Assembly (NCBI RefSeq): GCF_001650695.1
Contig: NZ_LWQS01000059.1
Location: 1 to 49,974, forward strand
DNA length: 49,974 nucleotides
From: Chloroflexus islandicus
GTDB lineage: Bacteria > Chloroflexota > Chloroflexia > Chloroflexales > Chloroflexaceae
Direction: 5' to 3'
Part shown: positions 11,700-20,882 of the stretch, piece after piece
Position numbering within the stretch: the first letter of the stretch is position 1
How the letters are laid out: every line of letters starts with the position of its first letter
Program-made: the position numbers and the translations under genes
The notes under the pieces: generated by a model
What the model was told of the DNA's origin: nothing
Databases searched by the model: none
The model's input: the letters and a program-made list of their open reading frames with translations, nothing else

Positions 11700-12881
11700 C
11701 TACACAAAGTGGGCAAACACCTGATTGCCCAGCATCCGGCCACGGTCGGTCAACCGCACCCGTTCGTGATCGATGGTGATCAACCCCTGCGCGCTGAGTT
11801 CGGTCAGGGTGGCGCCGTACACCGCGGTTAACGGCTGGCCGGTGCGGGCGGCGAAATGGGCGAAACTGACGCCGATGTCGAGCCGCAACCCCATAAACAT
11901 CGTTTCGGCGGCCAGATCGGCGCCGGTGAGCGGCGTGGTTTCGGCGATCGGGCGCTGGCCGGCCTGCACTGCGGCGATGTAGTTGTCGATTGGGCGCAGG
12001 TTGGCGTACCGCTGCGGGAAGACGTGGCCATGCGCGCCGGCACCGGCGGCAAGATAATCGCTGTTGAGCCAGTAGGCCAGATTGTGCTGGCAAGCCAGTG
12101 TGGGCGGCGCGCCGGGCCGGTCGGCGGGATGCGGGCGCACCCAGTTGGAAATCTCGTAGTGGCGGTAGCCAGCTTGGCCGAGCAGCTCCATCGCCAGCTC
12201 GTACATCGCGCCGGTCAGATCGTCATCGGGCACGCGCAAGCGTCCCGCCGTCACCTGTGCGTAGAGCGGCGTGCTCTCTTCCAGAATCAGCGAGTAGAGC
12301 GCGAAGTGATCGACGTCCCACCTGATCACCTCTTGCAAGGTGGCGCGCCATTCGGCCAAGTCTTGCCCCGGCAAGCCGAAGATGAAATCAAGGTTAATCG
12401 ACTCAAATCCCACGCTGCGAGCGTCTTCGTAGCTGGCCCGCGCTTCGGCGGCGGTATGAATGCGACCGAGCATGCGCAAGGTCGGGTCGTGCAGGCTCTG
12501 CACTCCCATACTCAGCCGGTTGACGCCAAGCGCGCGCAGATCGCGCAGGTAGTCGCGGCCCAATACCGTGCCGGGGTTGGCTTCGAGCGAGATTTCGGCT
12601 TGCTCGATAGGCACGATTGCCACCGCTGCCTGCAAGATGCGCTCGATCTGGGCCGGGGTGAGCATACTCGGCGTGCCGCCGCCAAAGAAGATGCTCGGCC
12701 GCAACGCCGCCGCTTCGGGCGAGGCCGGCAATGGCGGGATGTGTTCGCGCAGCATGGCCAGCTCGGCGCAGAGCGCATCAACATACGCCGCGATCCGGTG
12801 CTCCATGTTGGCGTAGGTGTTGAAATCGCAGTACGAACAGCGGCGATGGCAGAATGGAATATGAAGGTAGAGATGGCGCAT
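11700..12881 (-). CDS. hemW: HemW-like radical SAM haem chaperone
   Basis: A 393-residue radical SAM protein of the HemN/HemW group. It starts MRHLYLHIPFCHRRCSYCDF, giving the CxxxCxxC cluster motif at once after the start, without the N-terminal extension of true coproporphyrinogen dehydrogenase HemN. FGGGTPSMLTPAQIE and NRLSMGVQSLHDPTLRMLGR are diagnostic. A C-terminal winged-helix-like region (ETMFMGLRLDIGVSFAHF to LITIDHERVRLTDRGRML) completes the HemW layout. The family binds haem and inserts it into proteins; older annotations call it oxygen-independent coproporphyrinogen oxidase. It follows the potassium transporter gene by seven bases, apparently in the same transcript. Confidence 0.9.
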   Translation of the reverse strand: MRHLYLHIPFCHRRCSYCDFNTYANMEHRIAAYVDALCAELAMLREHIPPLPASPEAAALRPSIFFGGGTPSMLTPAQIERILQAAVAIVPIEQAEISLEANPGTVLGRDYLRDLRALGVNRLSMGVQSLHDPTLRMLGRIHTAAEARASYEDARSVGFESINLDFIFGLPGQDLAEWRATLQEVIRWDVDHFALYSLILEESTPLYAQVTAGRLRVPDDDLTGAMYELAMELLGQAGYRHYEISNWVRPHPADRPGAPPTLACQHNLAYWLNSDYLAAGAGAHGHVFPQRYANLRPIDNYIAAVQAGQRPIAETTPLTGADLAAETMFMGLRLDIGVSFAHFAARTGQPLTAVYGATLTELSAQGLITIDHERVRLTDRGRMLGNQVFAHFV

Positions 12882-12888
12882 AACAGCG

Positions 12889-14265
12889 TTACCCGATCAA
12901 AATCTGCTCTTCAGGGTAGGCAACCGCTTGCGGCGCGGCATTGGGTCGCGCGATCGCGGTGATGATCGTCAATGCGCCTAACCTGCCCCAAAACATCACC
13001 GCAATAATCACGAGTTGGCCAAAGGTATTGAGTTCACTGGTGAAGCCGAGCGTCAAACCGCATGTCGCAAACGCTGACACCACTTCAAAGACGGCGCGAT
13101 CGAGGGTGGTGTCGTGGGTGGTGACAATCAGCCACGACGCAAACAGCACCACGAAGAGCGAAATGGTTAACACAGCGGCAGCGCGCCGCACCATGCCGGT
13201 AGCGAGACTGCGCCCGCCAAACTGGGCGGTCGGCAAGTTGCGCGCGTAACTCCAGAGCGAAATCGAGAGCACGGCGAAGGTTCCGGTGGTAATGCCTCCT
13301 CCCATCGAGGCCGGCGCACAGCCGATGAACATTAACGCGATGAGCAGCAGTTGGCTGCCCGCTGTTAATTCCTCAAAGTTGGCGATGCCCGAAAAGCCGG
13401 CGGTGCGGGCCGAGATGGATTGAAACGTGGCGACGATGATCTGGCGGTCAAGCGGTTGCCCGTGCAACGCGCCATCGGCATCGAACCCCTCGCTCAACCA
13501 AAGCCCGACGGCGCCGCCACTCACGAGCAGCATGACGACAATGAGCGTAATGCGCGTGTGTAGCGATAGCTTGCGTTCGTAGGGGTATGAGAGAAGATCG
13601 GCGATGACCGGTATGCCTAAGCCGCCGAGAAAGATTAAACTGCCCAAAATAAACAGCGTCACGCTGTCACGGGGAATCCCATTCTCAAAACCGGGGGAGC
13701 CGGTAAAGAGATCAAACCCGGCGTTGCAAAATGCCGAGACAGCGTGAAACATCGCGTAGAAGAGCGCTTGCCCCTCACTCAGCCGCGAGTCGGTGCGCCA
13801 ATGAAGGTAGAGCAGCGCGGCGCCAATGGCTTCGATGGTAATCACTGTAATCAGCACCCGCCGGGTGAGCGTAACAATCGCTGCCGGCGAGAGCAGGCCC
13901 AGCGAGTCACTCAGAGCAATGCGATCCGTAAAGCTGATCCGCCGTCCCAACAACCGGAAGATAATCACGGCGACGACCATAAAGCCGACACCGCCGATCT
14001 GAATCAGGAGCATGAGCAGGATTTGGCCGGCTAATGAGAGGTCTTGCACCGGCGTAATCACCGACAAACCGGTGACGCTCAAGGCGGAGGTCGCGGTGAA
14101 CAGCGCCTCCATGAAGGTTAATGGTCGCGTGCTGCTGATCGGCAGCAAGAGCAGACCGGTGCCAATCACAACCAAGAGCGCTAATCCACCCACAATCCGG
14201 ATCGGCGGTGGGATGGGCTTGCGCCGCAAGCGAGCTAGATTGCTCCCGCTGACAAGGGTCGTCAT
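12889..14265 (-). CDS. TrkH/KtrB potassium uptake channel subunit
   Basis: A 458-residue membrane protein of the TrkH/KtrB superfamily, with the four pore-loop pattern. Examples are FTATSALSVTGLSVI (about 56-70), HAVSAFCNAGFDLF (about 160), SARTAGFSGIANF (about 285) and SAFATCGLTLGFT (about 395). Each has the selectivity-filter glycine. The length fits KtrB better than the longer TrkH. The start overlaps the stop of the RCK subunit gene (ATGA, 14262-14265), so channel and regulator are coupled. It should mediate K+ (perhaps Na+-dependent) uptake at the cytoplasmic membrane. Confidence 0.92.
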   Translation of the reverse strand: MTTLVSGSNLARLRRKPIPPPIRIVGGLALLVVIGTGLLLLPISSTRPLTFMEALFTATSALSVTGLSVITPVQDLSLAGQILLMLLIQIGGVGFMVVAVIIFRLLGRRISFTDRIALSDSLGLLSPAAIVTLTRRVLITVITIEAIGAALLYLHWRTDSRLSEGQALFYAMFHAVSAFCNAGFDLFTGSPGFENGIPRDSVTLFILGSLIFLGGLGIPVIADLLSYPYERKLSLHTRITLIVVMLLVSGGAVGLWLSEGFDADGALHGQPLDRQIIVATFQSISARTAGFSGIANFEELTAGSQLLLIALMFIGCAPASMGGGITTGTFAVLSISLWSYARNLPTAQFGGRSLATGMVRRAAAVLTISLFVVLFASWLIVTTHDTTLDRAVFEVVSAFATCGLTLGFTSELNTFGQLVIIAVMFWGRLGALTIITAIARPNAAPQAVAYPEEQILIG

Positions 14266-14933
14266 GATGATAGATCGCAGAAGGTGCTGATACTGGCGTC
14301 AGCGCCGATGATCAGAATCCGGTCATCGCGGCTGAACACGTACTCTGGCGGCGGTGTAACGATCATCTTATCGTTGTGTTTGACCGCCAGTACGTTGATC
14401 CCGTAGCGCCGGCGCAAGCCGCTTTGCATGAGGCTCTGCCCAACCAGCGGCGCCGGCACTTTGACTTCAGCCACACTGAAACCATGGCCAAGGTTGAGGT
14501 GCTCGAGCACGTGCGGTTCGGCGAGTTGCCATGCCAGCCGGGCGCCGGCTTCGTGTTCCGGCAACACCACCATATCGGCGCCGACGCGGGTTAAGATGTA
14601 TTGCTGCCGCTCGTTGAGCGCCTTGCACACCACCCGCTTGACGCCGAGTTGCTTGAGTGCGACGGTGGTCATCAGGTTGGCTTCAAATTGCGATCCGATC
14701 GCCACCACCACCGTGTCGAATGACAAGATGTCAACCGCCCGCAGCGCATCTTCGTTGGTTGAATCCAGCGCGACCACTTGGGTCATGCGGTCGGCTAATT
14801 GCTGGACAATATTCGGATCGCGATCAATCCCTAACACCGTGTGGCCGCGTTCAAGCAAGTTTAGCGCGACGCTGCGCCCAAAGCGGCCAAGGCCGATCAC
14901 GGCGAATTCGAGCCGGCTTGGCTTGCGCGCCAT
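14262..14933 (-). CDS. KtrA/TrkA RCK-domain regulatory subunit
   Basis: A 223-residue cytosolic regulator of potassium uptake. It has an RCK_N Rossmann domain (FAVIGLGRFGRSVALNLLER, GxGxxG at about 13-18, then LGIDRDPNIVQQLA) and an RCK_C domain (about 135-220, VAEVKVPAPLVGQSLMQSGL, ending DDRILIIGADASI). Single-RCK length matches KtrA. It binds nucleotides to gate the partner channel encoded immediately downstream with a four-base overlap. It is first in the ktrA-ktrB-hemW cluster; about 630 bases of repeats separate it from the ABC transporter operon. Confidence 0.92.
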   Translation of the reverse strand: MARKPSRLEFAVIGLGRFGRSVALNLLERGHTVLGIDRDPNIVQQLADRMTQVVALDSTNEDALRAVDILSFDTVVVAIGSQFEANLMTTVALKQLGVKRVVCKALNERQQYILTRVGADMVVLPEHEAGARLAWQLAEPHVLEHLNLGHGFSVAEVKVPAPLVGQSLMQSGLRRRYGINVLAVKHNDKMIVTPPPEYVFSRDDRILIIGADASISTFCDLSS

Positions 14934-14949
14934 GCGACTCTCCCTCCTT

Positions 14950-15567
14950 CAATGGCGTCGTTATTCATGTCACTGGTGTCATTGTACCGCATGGGGCGCA
15001 TGGCTGTGCGGGGGGCGGGGCCAGAACATCTGTCCGGCGCCCGGCCCTCAAGGGCCGGGCTACGCTTACGAAGCCCGCTGCGCGGGCTGATGCCCCCACC
15101 CCTTGCCCCTCCCCCGCTGGGGGAGGGAGCCAGAACTGCCTCTTATGCACTTCCTGTCATTGTGCGGGCGCGCAGCATCCGTGGCAATCTCCCCCTTCGG
15201 TGGAACAGGTGCATGAGGGGATGGCTCCCGTGCTCGCGGGGGATTGCTTCGCCTCGCTAGCGCTCGGCTCGCAATGACAGGCGGAGAGCGGGGCGCGCAC
15301 AGCCCCCACCCCTTGCCCCTCCCCCGCTGGGGGAGGGGTGATGGGGAGCGTGGCACCGGGCTTTGAGGCATCGCGCAGCGATCAACCGTTGTCATCAATC
15401 AAATGTTCTGTCCGTACCGCTGTGCGGGGGGTGGGGATCCGCACCGCCGTGCGGCTCTACAGGTCGTGGTGTACCGGCGTGGGGGGGAGCCGCACGGCCG
15501 TGCGGCTGAACAATACGTGGGGCACATCGTCAGGGGGAGCCGCACGGCCGTGCGGCTCTACAATGTT
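14950..15567. repeat. Repeat-filled gap between ktrA and the ABC permease gene
   Basis: No gene seen. From left: a GCCCGGCCCTCAAGGGCCGGGC palindrome (about 15039-15060), GAAGCCCGCTGCGCGGGCT (15068-15086), two CCCCTTGCCCCTCCCCCGCTGGGGGAGGG blocks (about 15097-15126 and 15309-15338), and diverged CAATCTCC/GCAATGACA half-elements between them. Three GCCGCACGGCCGTGCGGCT-type palindromes follow at about 15437-15455, 15489-15507 and 15538-15556. The last ends just before the permease stop and could act as its terminator hairpin. Confidence 0.7.
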
Positions 15568-16665
15568 TTACAGGTCGCGGGCCAATGCCCGGCCCTGTTC
15601 GGTCAGGCATAACACGTCGCCTTGCCGCCGCACCAACCCGCTCTGTTCGGCCCGGCGGACGATCGCGTTGGCGAAGGCCGGTGGCCAGCGCAGTTCTTCG
15701 ATCAGGTGGCGGGGATGGCACTCGATCGCCGCATCGCCAGTGCTCTCGTGGTTGAGCAGGTGCAGAGTTAACATCTGCACGGCAAACCGCTCGCGCCGGC
15801 TGCGGTGTTGCAACGCCTGCGCAACGATGCCGCGCTGCGGCGCGAAGAGCCATGCCGCGCCGAAGCCAATGCCGGCCATGGTCGCCATAGCGCCGGCGAT
15901 CGAGACATCGAACCAGCGCGCAACCCAATACCCGCTCAGCGCAGCGGCGACGCCGATCGCGACGCTGAGACCAATCATGCGCGGCAGCCGGTCAGTGAGC
16001 AGGTAGGCCGTCGCCGGCGGCGCGACCATCAACGCGATCACCAAGATCGAGCCAACGGCGTCAAAGGCAGTGACGGCGGTTAGCGAGACGCTGGTCATCA
16101 GGCCGTAGTGGATGATGGCGGGGCTGAAGCCGAGAGTGGCGGCCAAGGCCGGATCAAACGTCGCCAATTTCAACTCTTTGTAGAAGAGTGCGAGCAAGAT
16201 CGCATTCAAGATCAACGCGCCGCCGCCGAAGATCAACGCGCGCGGCAGATCGATTCCCAACAGCTCGATCCGGTCAAACGGCGCAAAGGCCAATTCTCCC
16301 AGCAGCACGCTGTCGGTGTCGAGGTGGATGTTGCCGGTGTAGCGCGAGATGAGCAGCACCGCGATACTGAACAGCGCCGGAAAGACCAACCCGATCGCGG
16401 CGTCTTCACGCACCAGCCGGCTGCCGCTCACCATTTCGACCAACCAGACCGTGATCACGCCCATTGCTGCTGTACCCACAAACAACAGCGGCGAGGCGAG
16501 GCTGTTGCTGATCAGGTAAGCCAGCACAATCCCCAGCAAGACGGTATGGCTGATCGCGTCGCTCAGCATGGCCATGCGGCGCAACACAAGGAACACTCCC
16601 GGCAAGGCGCAGGCGGCGGCGATGATCACGGCAATCAGTTGCACTTCGAGTTGTGGCGTCAGCAT
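15568..16665 (-). CDS. Mn/Zn ABC permease fused to a C-terminal winged helix
   Basis: A 365-residue ABC-3 type metal permease with extra length. Residues about 1-275 are hydrophobic with the family pattern (LPGVFLVLRRMAMLSDAISH, KELKLATFDPALAATLGFSP, AFDAVGSILVIALMVAPPAT). The remaining about 80 residues are soluble and look like a DtxR-type winged helix (HPRHLIEELRWPPAFANAIV, then EQSGLVRRQGDVLCLTEQGR). Such fusions occur in some metal importers and may let the transporter sense or bind its repressor module; that is an inference. The ATG at 16665 is preferred over 16689 because GGAGG precedes it and it clears the upstream stop. Last gene of the operon. Confidence 0.87.
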   Translation of the reverse strand: MLTPQLEVQLIAVIIAAACALPGVFLVLRRMAMLSDAISHTVLLGIVLAYLISNSLASPLLFVGTAAMGVITVWLVEMVSGSRLVREDAAIGLVFPALFSIAVLLISRYTGNIHLDTDSVLLGELAFAPFDRIELLGIDLPRALIFGGGALILNAILLALFYKELKLATFDPALAATLGFSPAIIHYGLMTSVSLTAVTAFDAVGSILVIALMVAPPATAYLLTDRLPRMIGLSVAIGVAAALSGYWVARWFDVSIAGAMATMAGIGFGAAWLFAPQRGIVAQALQHRSRRERFAVQMLTLHLLNHESTGDAAIECHPRHLIEELRWPPAFANAIVRRAEQSGLVRRQGDVLCLTEQGRALARDL

Positions 16666-16678
16666 GGCCTCCACCTCA

Positions 16679-17563
16679 TCACTCGCCATTCCCGATCTGC
16701 CATTGCCGCATCAGCCGCCACCGTCGCCAGAGCAAGCCGCGTTCGGGGGCGATCAGCAGCGAGATTGCGGTTAAGGCGCTCATCGCTAGCACAATCACCG
16801 GCCCAGTAGCGAGCCGCTCGCCCTGCGCGCTGATCCACGCGCCGATAAACGCCGCTAGCGCGCCAAAGCCGGCGGCCAGCAGCACCATCGTCTCGAGCCG
16901 GTTTGTCCATTGGCGGGCAGCCACCGCCGGCGCAATCAGCATCGCGCTCATCAACACCACCCCGACCGTCTGCAACCCGATCACGATAGCCGCGACGAGC
17001 ACACCGGTTAGCAAAACCTCAAACCGGCGCACCGGCAGTCCAAGGCTGCGGGCAACATCGGGGTCGAAGCTGATCAGTTTCACTTGCGGCCAAAAGATCG
17101 CGATCAACGCCAGCGCCGGCCCGCCAATCGCCAGCATGGCCCACAAATCGCGTTCGACTAAGGCCGCTGCCTGCCCGAACAGAAAACTCTTAAGGCCGGC
17201 TTGGGCAGCGGTGGGTTGGCGCTGGACATACGAGAGCAGCACCAAGCCAAAGCCAAAAAAGACGGCGAGGATGAGGGCCAGCGCCGCGTCATCCTTGATC
17301 CGGCTGGTGCGCACAATCGCCAACAACCAGAGCGCAGCGACCAGCGCTGCAATGGCGGCGCCGAGCAGCAGCGTAAACGGGTCGCGCTGGCCGGTCAGCA
17401 AAAACGCGAGCGCAATGCCGGGCAAAGCCGCGTGCGACATTGCATCGCCGAGCAATGCTTGCCGGCGCAGCACCGCAAAGCAGCCAAGCAAGCCGCTGAT
17501 CGCGCCGAGCAGCATTGAGCCGAGGGTAACGTTGCGCAGCGTATAGTCGGTGAAGAGTTCCAT
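16679..17563 (-). CDS. Mn/Zn ABC transporter permease
   Basis: A 294-residue ABC-3 family permease with eight or nine hydrophobic segments. Typical motifs are CFAVLRRQALLGDAMSHAAL (about 28-47), WPQVKLISFDPDVARSLGLP (about 169-188) and LQTVGVVLMSAMLIAPAVAA (about 208-227). It is a distinct paralogue of the downstream permease and lacks the winged-helix tail, so the importer probably uses a permease heterodimer. It lies ten bases after the ATPase gene. Confidence 0.9.
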   Translation of the reverse strand: MELFTDYTLRNVTLGSMLLGAISGLLGCFAVLRRQALLGDAMSHAALPGIALAFLLTGQRDPFTLLLGAAIAALVAALWLLAIVRTSRIKDDAALALILAVFFGFGLVLLSYVQRQPTAAQAGLKSFLFGQAAALVERDLWAMLAIGGPALALIAIFWPQVKLISFDPDVARSLGLPVRRFEVLLTGVLVAAIVIGLQTVGVVLMSAMLIAPAVAARQWTNRLETMVLLAAGFGALAAFIGAWISAQGERLATGPVIVLAMSALTAISLLIAPERGLLWRRWRLMRQWQIGNGE

Positions 17564-17572
17564 AGGCTCACA

Positions 17573-18349
17573 TCAATCTCCCGGCGCCGGTGTGGGTGTG
17601 GTGACAGCGCCAGCCGAACCGTTCGCCCCCAGCAGCGCCACCCGGCCACCGTAGGTTGCGCGCAGATTGGCTTCGGTAAACACCTCGCGCACCGGGCCGG
17701 CGGCAATCCGGCGCACATTGATCAACGCCACCTGATCGAAATACTCTGGCACGGTTTGTAAGTCGTGATGCACCACCACCACCGTCTTGCCGGCGGCGCG
17801 CAGCTTGCGCAAGACGTGGATGATCGCCCGCTCGGTGACAGCGTCCACCCCTTGGAACGGCTCATCCATAAAATAGACCTCGGCGTTCTGGGCCAAGGCG
17901 CGGGCCAAGAAGACCCGCTGCTGCTGGCCGCCGGAGAGCTGGCCGATCTGGCGGTGGGCGAAATCGGCCATCTGCACCTGTTCGAGCGCAGCCAGCGCCG
18001 CTTCGCGCTCGGCCCGGCCCGGACGGCGCAACCAGCCAAGCTGACCGTAGCGCCCCATCATCACCACATCCAACACCGTCGTGGGAAAGTCCCAGTCAAC
18101 GCTGCTGCGTTGCGGTACATAAGCGACAAGGCGGCGTTGTTGTTCGTAGGGCTGGCCGTGAATCCGCACACTGCCCGCTGCTGGCTTGATCAACCCCAAG
18201 GTAGCCTTGAGCAGCGTCGTCTTGCCGGCCCCGTTAGGGCCGACAATCGCCATCAACACCCCCTGCGGCACGCGCAAATCAACATCCCAGAGCGCCGGTT
18301 TATCGCCGTAGGCGACGGTCAGGTCTTCTATTTCGACGGCAAACGCCAT
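17573..18349 (-). CDS. Mn/Zn ABC transporter ATPase
   Basis: A 258-residue ABC ATPase of the metal importer. Walker A is [11 protein letters not shown], the Q-loop lies in [13 protein letters not shown] (the SSVDWDFP wording is typical of Mn/Zn/Fe chelate importers), the signature is LSGGQQQR, Walker B is [12 protein letters not shown], and the H-loop is VVVHHDL. The ATG at 18349 is chosen because GGAGG at 18358-18362 is correctly spaced; an in-frame ATG at 18364 would overlap that ribosome-binding site. It follows the binding-protein gene by about 50 bases. Confidence 0.93.
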   Translation of the reverse strand: MAFAVEIEDLTVAYGDKPALWDVDLRVPQGVLMAIVGPNGAGKTTLLKATLGLIKPAAGSVRIHGQPYEQQRRLVAYVPQRSSVDWDFPTTVLDVVMMGRYGQLGWLRRPGRAEREAALAALEQVQMADFAHRQIGQLSGGQQQRVFLARALAQNAEVYFMDEPFQGVDAVTERAIIHVLRKLRAAGKTVVVVHHDLQTVPEYFDQVALINVRRIAAGPVREVFTEANLRATYGGRVALLGANGSAGAVTTPTPAPGD

Positions 18350-18399
18350 ACGTGTTTCCTCCATCAGTACGGTTATTCAATTACTGCTGGTTGCTCTCA

Positions 18400-19329
18400 T
18401 CAATCTGAACCGGCAGGCGCGAGCGCAGCGACGATCGTCTGCATATTGTGGCGCATCATGCCGGCATACGTCCCGGCTGGCCCATCGGGATCGCCAAGCG
18501 AGTCAGAGTAGAGTTCACCGCCAACCCGCACCTCGTGGCCGGCGGCGCGAGCCGCGCTCTGCACCGCCTCGATCGTGCGCGGCGAGACGCTGGTCTCGAC
18601 GAAGATCGCCGGAATGCGGTTGGCGACCACCAGTTCGGTCAAGGCGCGAATATCGGCAGCGCTGGCTTCGCTGGCCGTGCTAATGCCTTGCACCGCTTCC
18701 ACCCGCAAGCCGTAGGCCTGCCCAAAGTATTGAAAGGCATCGTGCGCGGTCACAAGGATGCGCCGCTCGGGCGGAATCTGCCCAGCCAGCGCGCGTAGCT
18801 CCGCATCGAGTGCTTGCAACTCAGCCAGATACTGCTCGCTGCGCTGCCGGTAGATCGCGCTGCCCGCCGGGTCAACCGCGATCAACGCATCGCGCACCGC
18901 TTCCACCGCGTAGCGCCAGCGTTGTGGATCGTGCCACACGTGCGGGTCATAGACCTTATCACCCTCCTCCCAGCGCAATAGCAGCGCCTCCGGCACCGCT
19001 TCCGCCACAGCGATCGCGGGTATCCGCCCGCTCCGGTTGATCGCCGTAAACACCCGGCTCAGACCAGCTTCGAGGTGCAAGCCGTTGTAGAGAATCAGCC
19101 GGGCCTCTTGCAGGGCAAACAAGTCGCTCTCAGTCGCAACATAGGTATGCGGATCAATGCCGGGGCCGAGCATCGTGCGCAACGCCACCCGCTCGCCGGC
19201 CAACGCCTGCACAATATCGCCGATCGGGCCAGTGGTCGCGACCACCCGGATCCTCCCATCGGCTGCCGGCGCGGCGCAGCCGCTTAAGATCACGAGCATG
19301 ATCACGATGAAGCCTAGCCGAAGACGCAT
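18400..19329 (-). CDS. TroA/PsaA-type Mn/Zn-binding lipoprotein
   Basis: A 309-residue substrate-binding protein. Residues 1-18 form a lipoprotein signal with lipobox LSGC, so the mature protein is anchored outside the membrane. Metal ligands of the cluster A-I fold are visible: His in GPGIDPHTYVATESDL, His in YDPHVWHDPQRW, Glu in TASEASAADI and Asp in YSDSLGDPDG. There is no long His-rich loop, which favours manganese over high-affinity zinc, but the metal is inferred. First gene of the four-gene importer operon, behind a DtxR-type palindrome. Confidence 0.91.
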   Translation of the reverse strand: MRLRLGFIVIMLVILSGCAAPAADGRIRVVATTGPIGDIVQALAGERVALRTMLGPGIDPHTYVATESDLFALQEARLILYNGLHLEAGLSRVFTAINRSGRIPAIAVAEAVPEALLLRWEEGDKVYDPHVWHDPQRWRYAVEAVRDALIAVDPAGSAIYRQRSEQYLAELQALDAELRALAGQIPPERRILVTAHDAFQYFGQAYGLRVEAVQGISTASEASAADIRALTELVVANRIPAIFVETSVSPRTIEAVQSAARAAGHEVRVGGELYSDSLGDPDGPAGTYAGMMRHNMQTIVAALAPAGSD

Positions 19330-19350
19330 ATCAATCCCTGCAAAAATATT

Positions 19351-19368
19351 TTTTAGCCATGCCTAAAA
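19351..19368 (-). promoter_or_regulatory. DtxR/MntR-type operator ahead of the metal ABC operon
   Basis: TTTTAGCCATGCCTAAAA is 16 of 18 self-complementary and lies 22-39 bases before the lipoprotein start. Its form (TTTAG-N6-CTAAA) matches the class of operators used by DtxR/MntR/IdeR repressors. Metal-dependent repression of the importer is the likely result. The neighbouring AAAATATTTTTT stretch may be the promoter region. Confidence 0.6.
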
Positions 19369-19399
19369 TAGCAGAGAAACCACCCCCTGTCAAGAGGCT

Positions 19400-19869
19400 C
19401 TAACCGTAGATGTTTTACCGCAGAGGGCGCCGAGGGCAGGGATTTCGGTTCCCCTCACCCGCTTTCCGGCTGTCATTGCGAGGGAGTGGCGGCACCCAGC
19501 CGCGCTGGGTGCCGCCCGACCGAAGCAATCTCCCGCTTCAGCGGCACAAGCCGGCTCTGGGAAGGCAGGACGGTGAACCCAGCTCTGAAGGGTCACGCTA
19601 AGAGTACGAAATCTGCGGCGTGGGGTGCTGGCCCCCACCCCCGGCCCCTCCCCCGCTGGGGGAGGGGGGATCTTGCCCCCACCCCCGGCCCCTCCCCCGC
19701 TGGGGGAGGGGGTGTTTTTTTACCGCAGAGGGCGCAGAGAACGCAGAGGATGAGTACCATTCCAAAGAGCTTTGCGCCCTCTGCGTCCTCTGCGCCTTTG
19801 CGGTAAAATTCTCTGCGCCTTTGCTCGCTTTGCGCCGTGCGTCTAGGAGAGCCGCACAGCCGTGCGGCT
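19400..19869. repeat. Repeat-filled gap before the tandem GNAT gene
   Basis: No gene seen. Contents: CCGCAGAGGGCGC direct repeats (about 19419 and 19722), one TGTCATTGCGAG...CGAAGCAATCTCCCGC half-element (about 19471-19535), two adjacent CCCCCACCCCCGGCCCCTCC / CGCTGGGGGAGGGGG hairpins (about 19634-19668 and 19676-19711), a GCAGAGGGCGCAGAG...CTCTGCGCC palindrome (about 19723-19795), and GCCGCACAGCCGTGCGGCT (about 19851-19869) ending at the GNAT stop, where it can serve as a terminator. Confidence 0.65.
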
Positions 19870-20727
19870 TTACGAAGGGCGGCCATACATCCCGTACCGT
19901 CGCTGCGGCACAAAGCCGCACGCGCGGTAGAGGTTGAAGGCCGGCACGTTGGTCTCTTCCACTTCGATCCGGATATCGTGATAGCCAGCGGCGAGCAGAC
20001 GGTGCAGGGTGGTCAGCAAGAGCAGCCGGCCATACCCGCGGCCCTGCTGGTCGCGGCGCACGCCGAAAGTCGTGATCATGATCCCCTGCTCGTTGCGCAG
20101 CAGGCGCATCGCCGCCACCGGTCTCGCGCCGATTTCGCCGATCACAAAGCGATGCACCGGGTTCGCGATGCGGTCGGCGACAAACGCCGCCACCTGCTCG
20201 ACGGGGTCGCCGAAGGCATCGGCGATGATCGCGGTCAGCGCATCGGCGTCATTGGGTTCAGCGAGGCGGGTGTGCCACGCCGCCGGCACATCAGGCAGCG
20301 GCGGCAGCCGGGCCGGGTCAAGGACAAGCTGCACTTCGATGTTCAGCCGTTGCAACCCCAATGCCGCCGCGAATGGCGCGACCGCTGGCCCCGCTTCATC
20401 AGCCACCGCCACCCAGCTCCCGCCCCGCGCCTGCGCCCATTGCCCGATCTGGGTCAGCAAGCTCCGGCCAATGCCGCGCCGGCGCCACGCTGGATCAACC
20501 GCAATCACGGCTTCGATCTCAAAGTAGCCGTACAGCACCGCACCCCCCGCTACGGTCTCGCCGATCCGCGCCGCGACCAGTGCCGGCAACGGATCGGCAT
20601 CGAGCCACACCGGTAAGACGATGCCGTCGCTGTGGTTGCAGCGGTCAAACAGTTCGAGCACGGCGGGCCATTCGGAACGGGAGATGATCGTGATGTTGAG
20701 GGTCATCGTGGTGGTTGGTGCTTTCAT
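19870..20727 (-). CDS. Tandem GNAT N-acetyltransferase
   Basis: A 285-residue protein with two GNAT domains. The first has EIEAVIAVDPAWRRRGIGRS with the acetyl-CoA loop RRRGIG. The second has MITTFGVRRDQQGRGYGRLL with QGRGYG and ends in the strand-helix pattern ETNVPAFNLYRACGF. The layout resembles mycothiol synthase-like double GNATs, but the substrate cannot be assigned. The start is uncertain: 20727 and 20706 are both plausible ATGs without a strong ribosome-binding site, and an open extension to 20841 looks non-coding. It is transcribed alone between two repeat-rich gaps. Confidence 0.78.
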   Translation of the reverse strand: MKAPTTTMTLNITIISRSEWPAVLELFDRCNHSDGIVLPVWLDADPLPALVAARIGETVAGGAVLYGYFEIEAVIAVDPAWRRRGIGRSLLTQIGQWAQARGGSWVAVADEAGPAVAPFAAALGLQRLNIEVQLVLDPARLPPLPDVPAAWHTRLAEPNDADALTAIIADAFGDPVEQVAAFVADRIANPVHRFVIGEIGARPVAAMRLLRNEQGIMITTFGVRRDQQGRGYGRLLLLTTLHRLLAAGYHDIRIEVEETNVPAFNLYRACGFVPQRRYGMYGRPS

Positions 20728-20882
20728 ATAGGCAGGCGAGATGGCGCCGGCTTTTTTCTCAGCACATAGTGCCAGTGGCGCCGGTTCGGCGCCAAATGTC
20801 TGCATGCTCAACGCACACAGCGTAAGGTGTGTTAACTGCAATATGAGTATACGCTATATCAGCTCGGCTTTTTGCGGCTATC

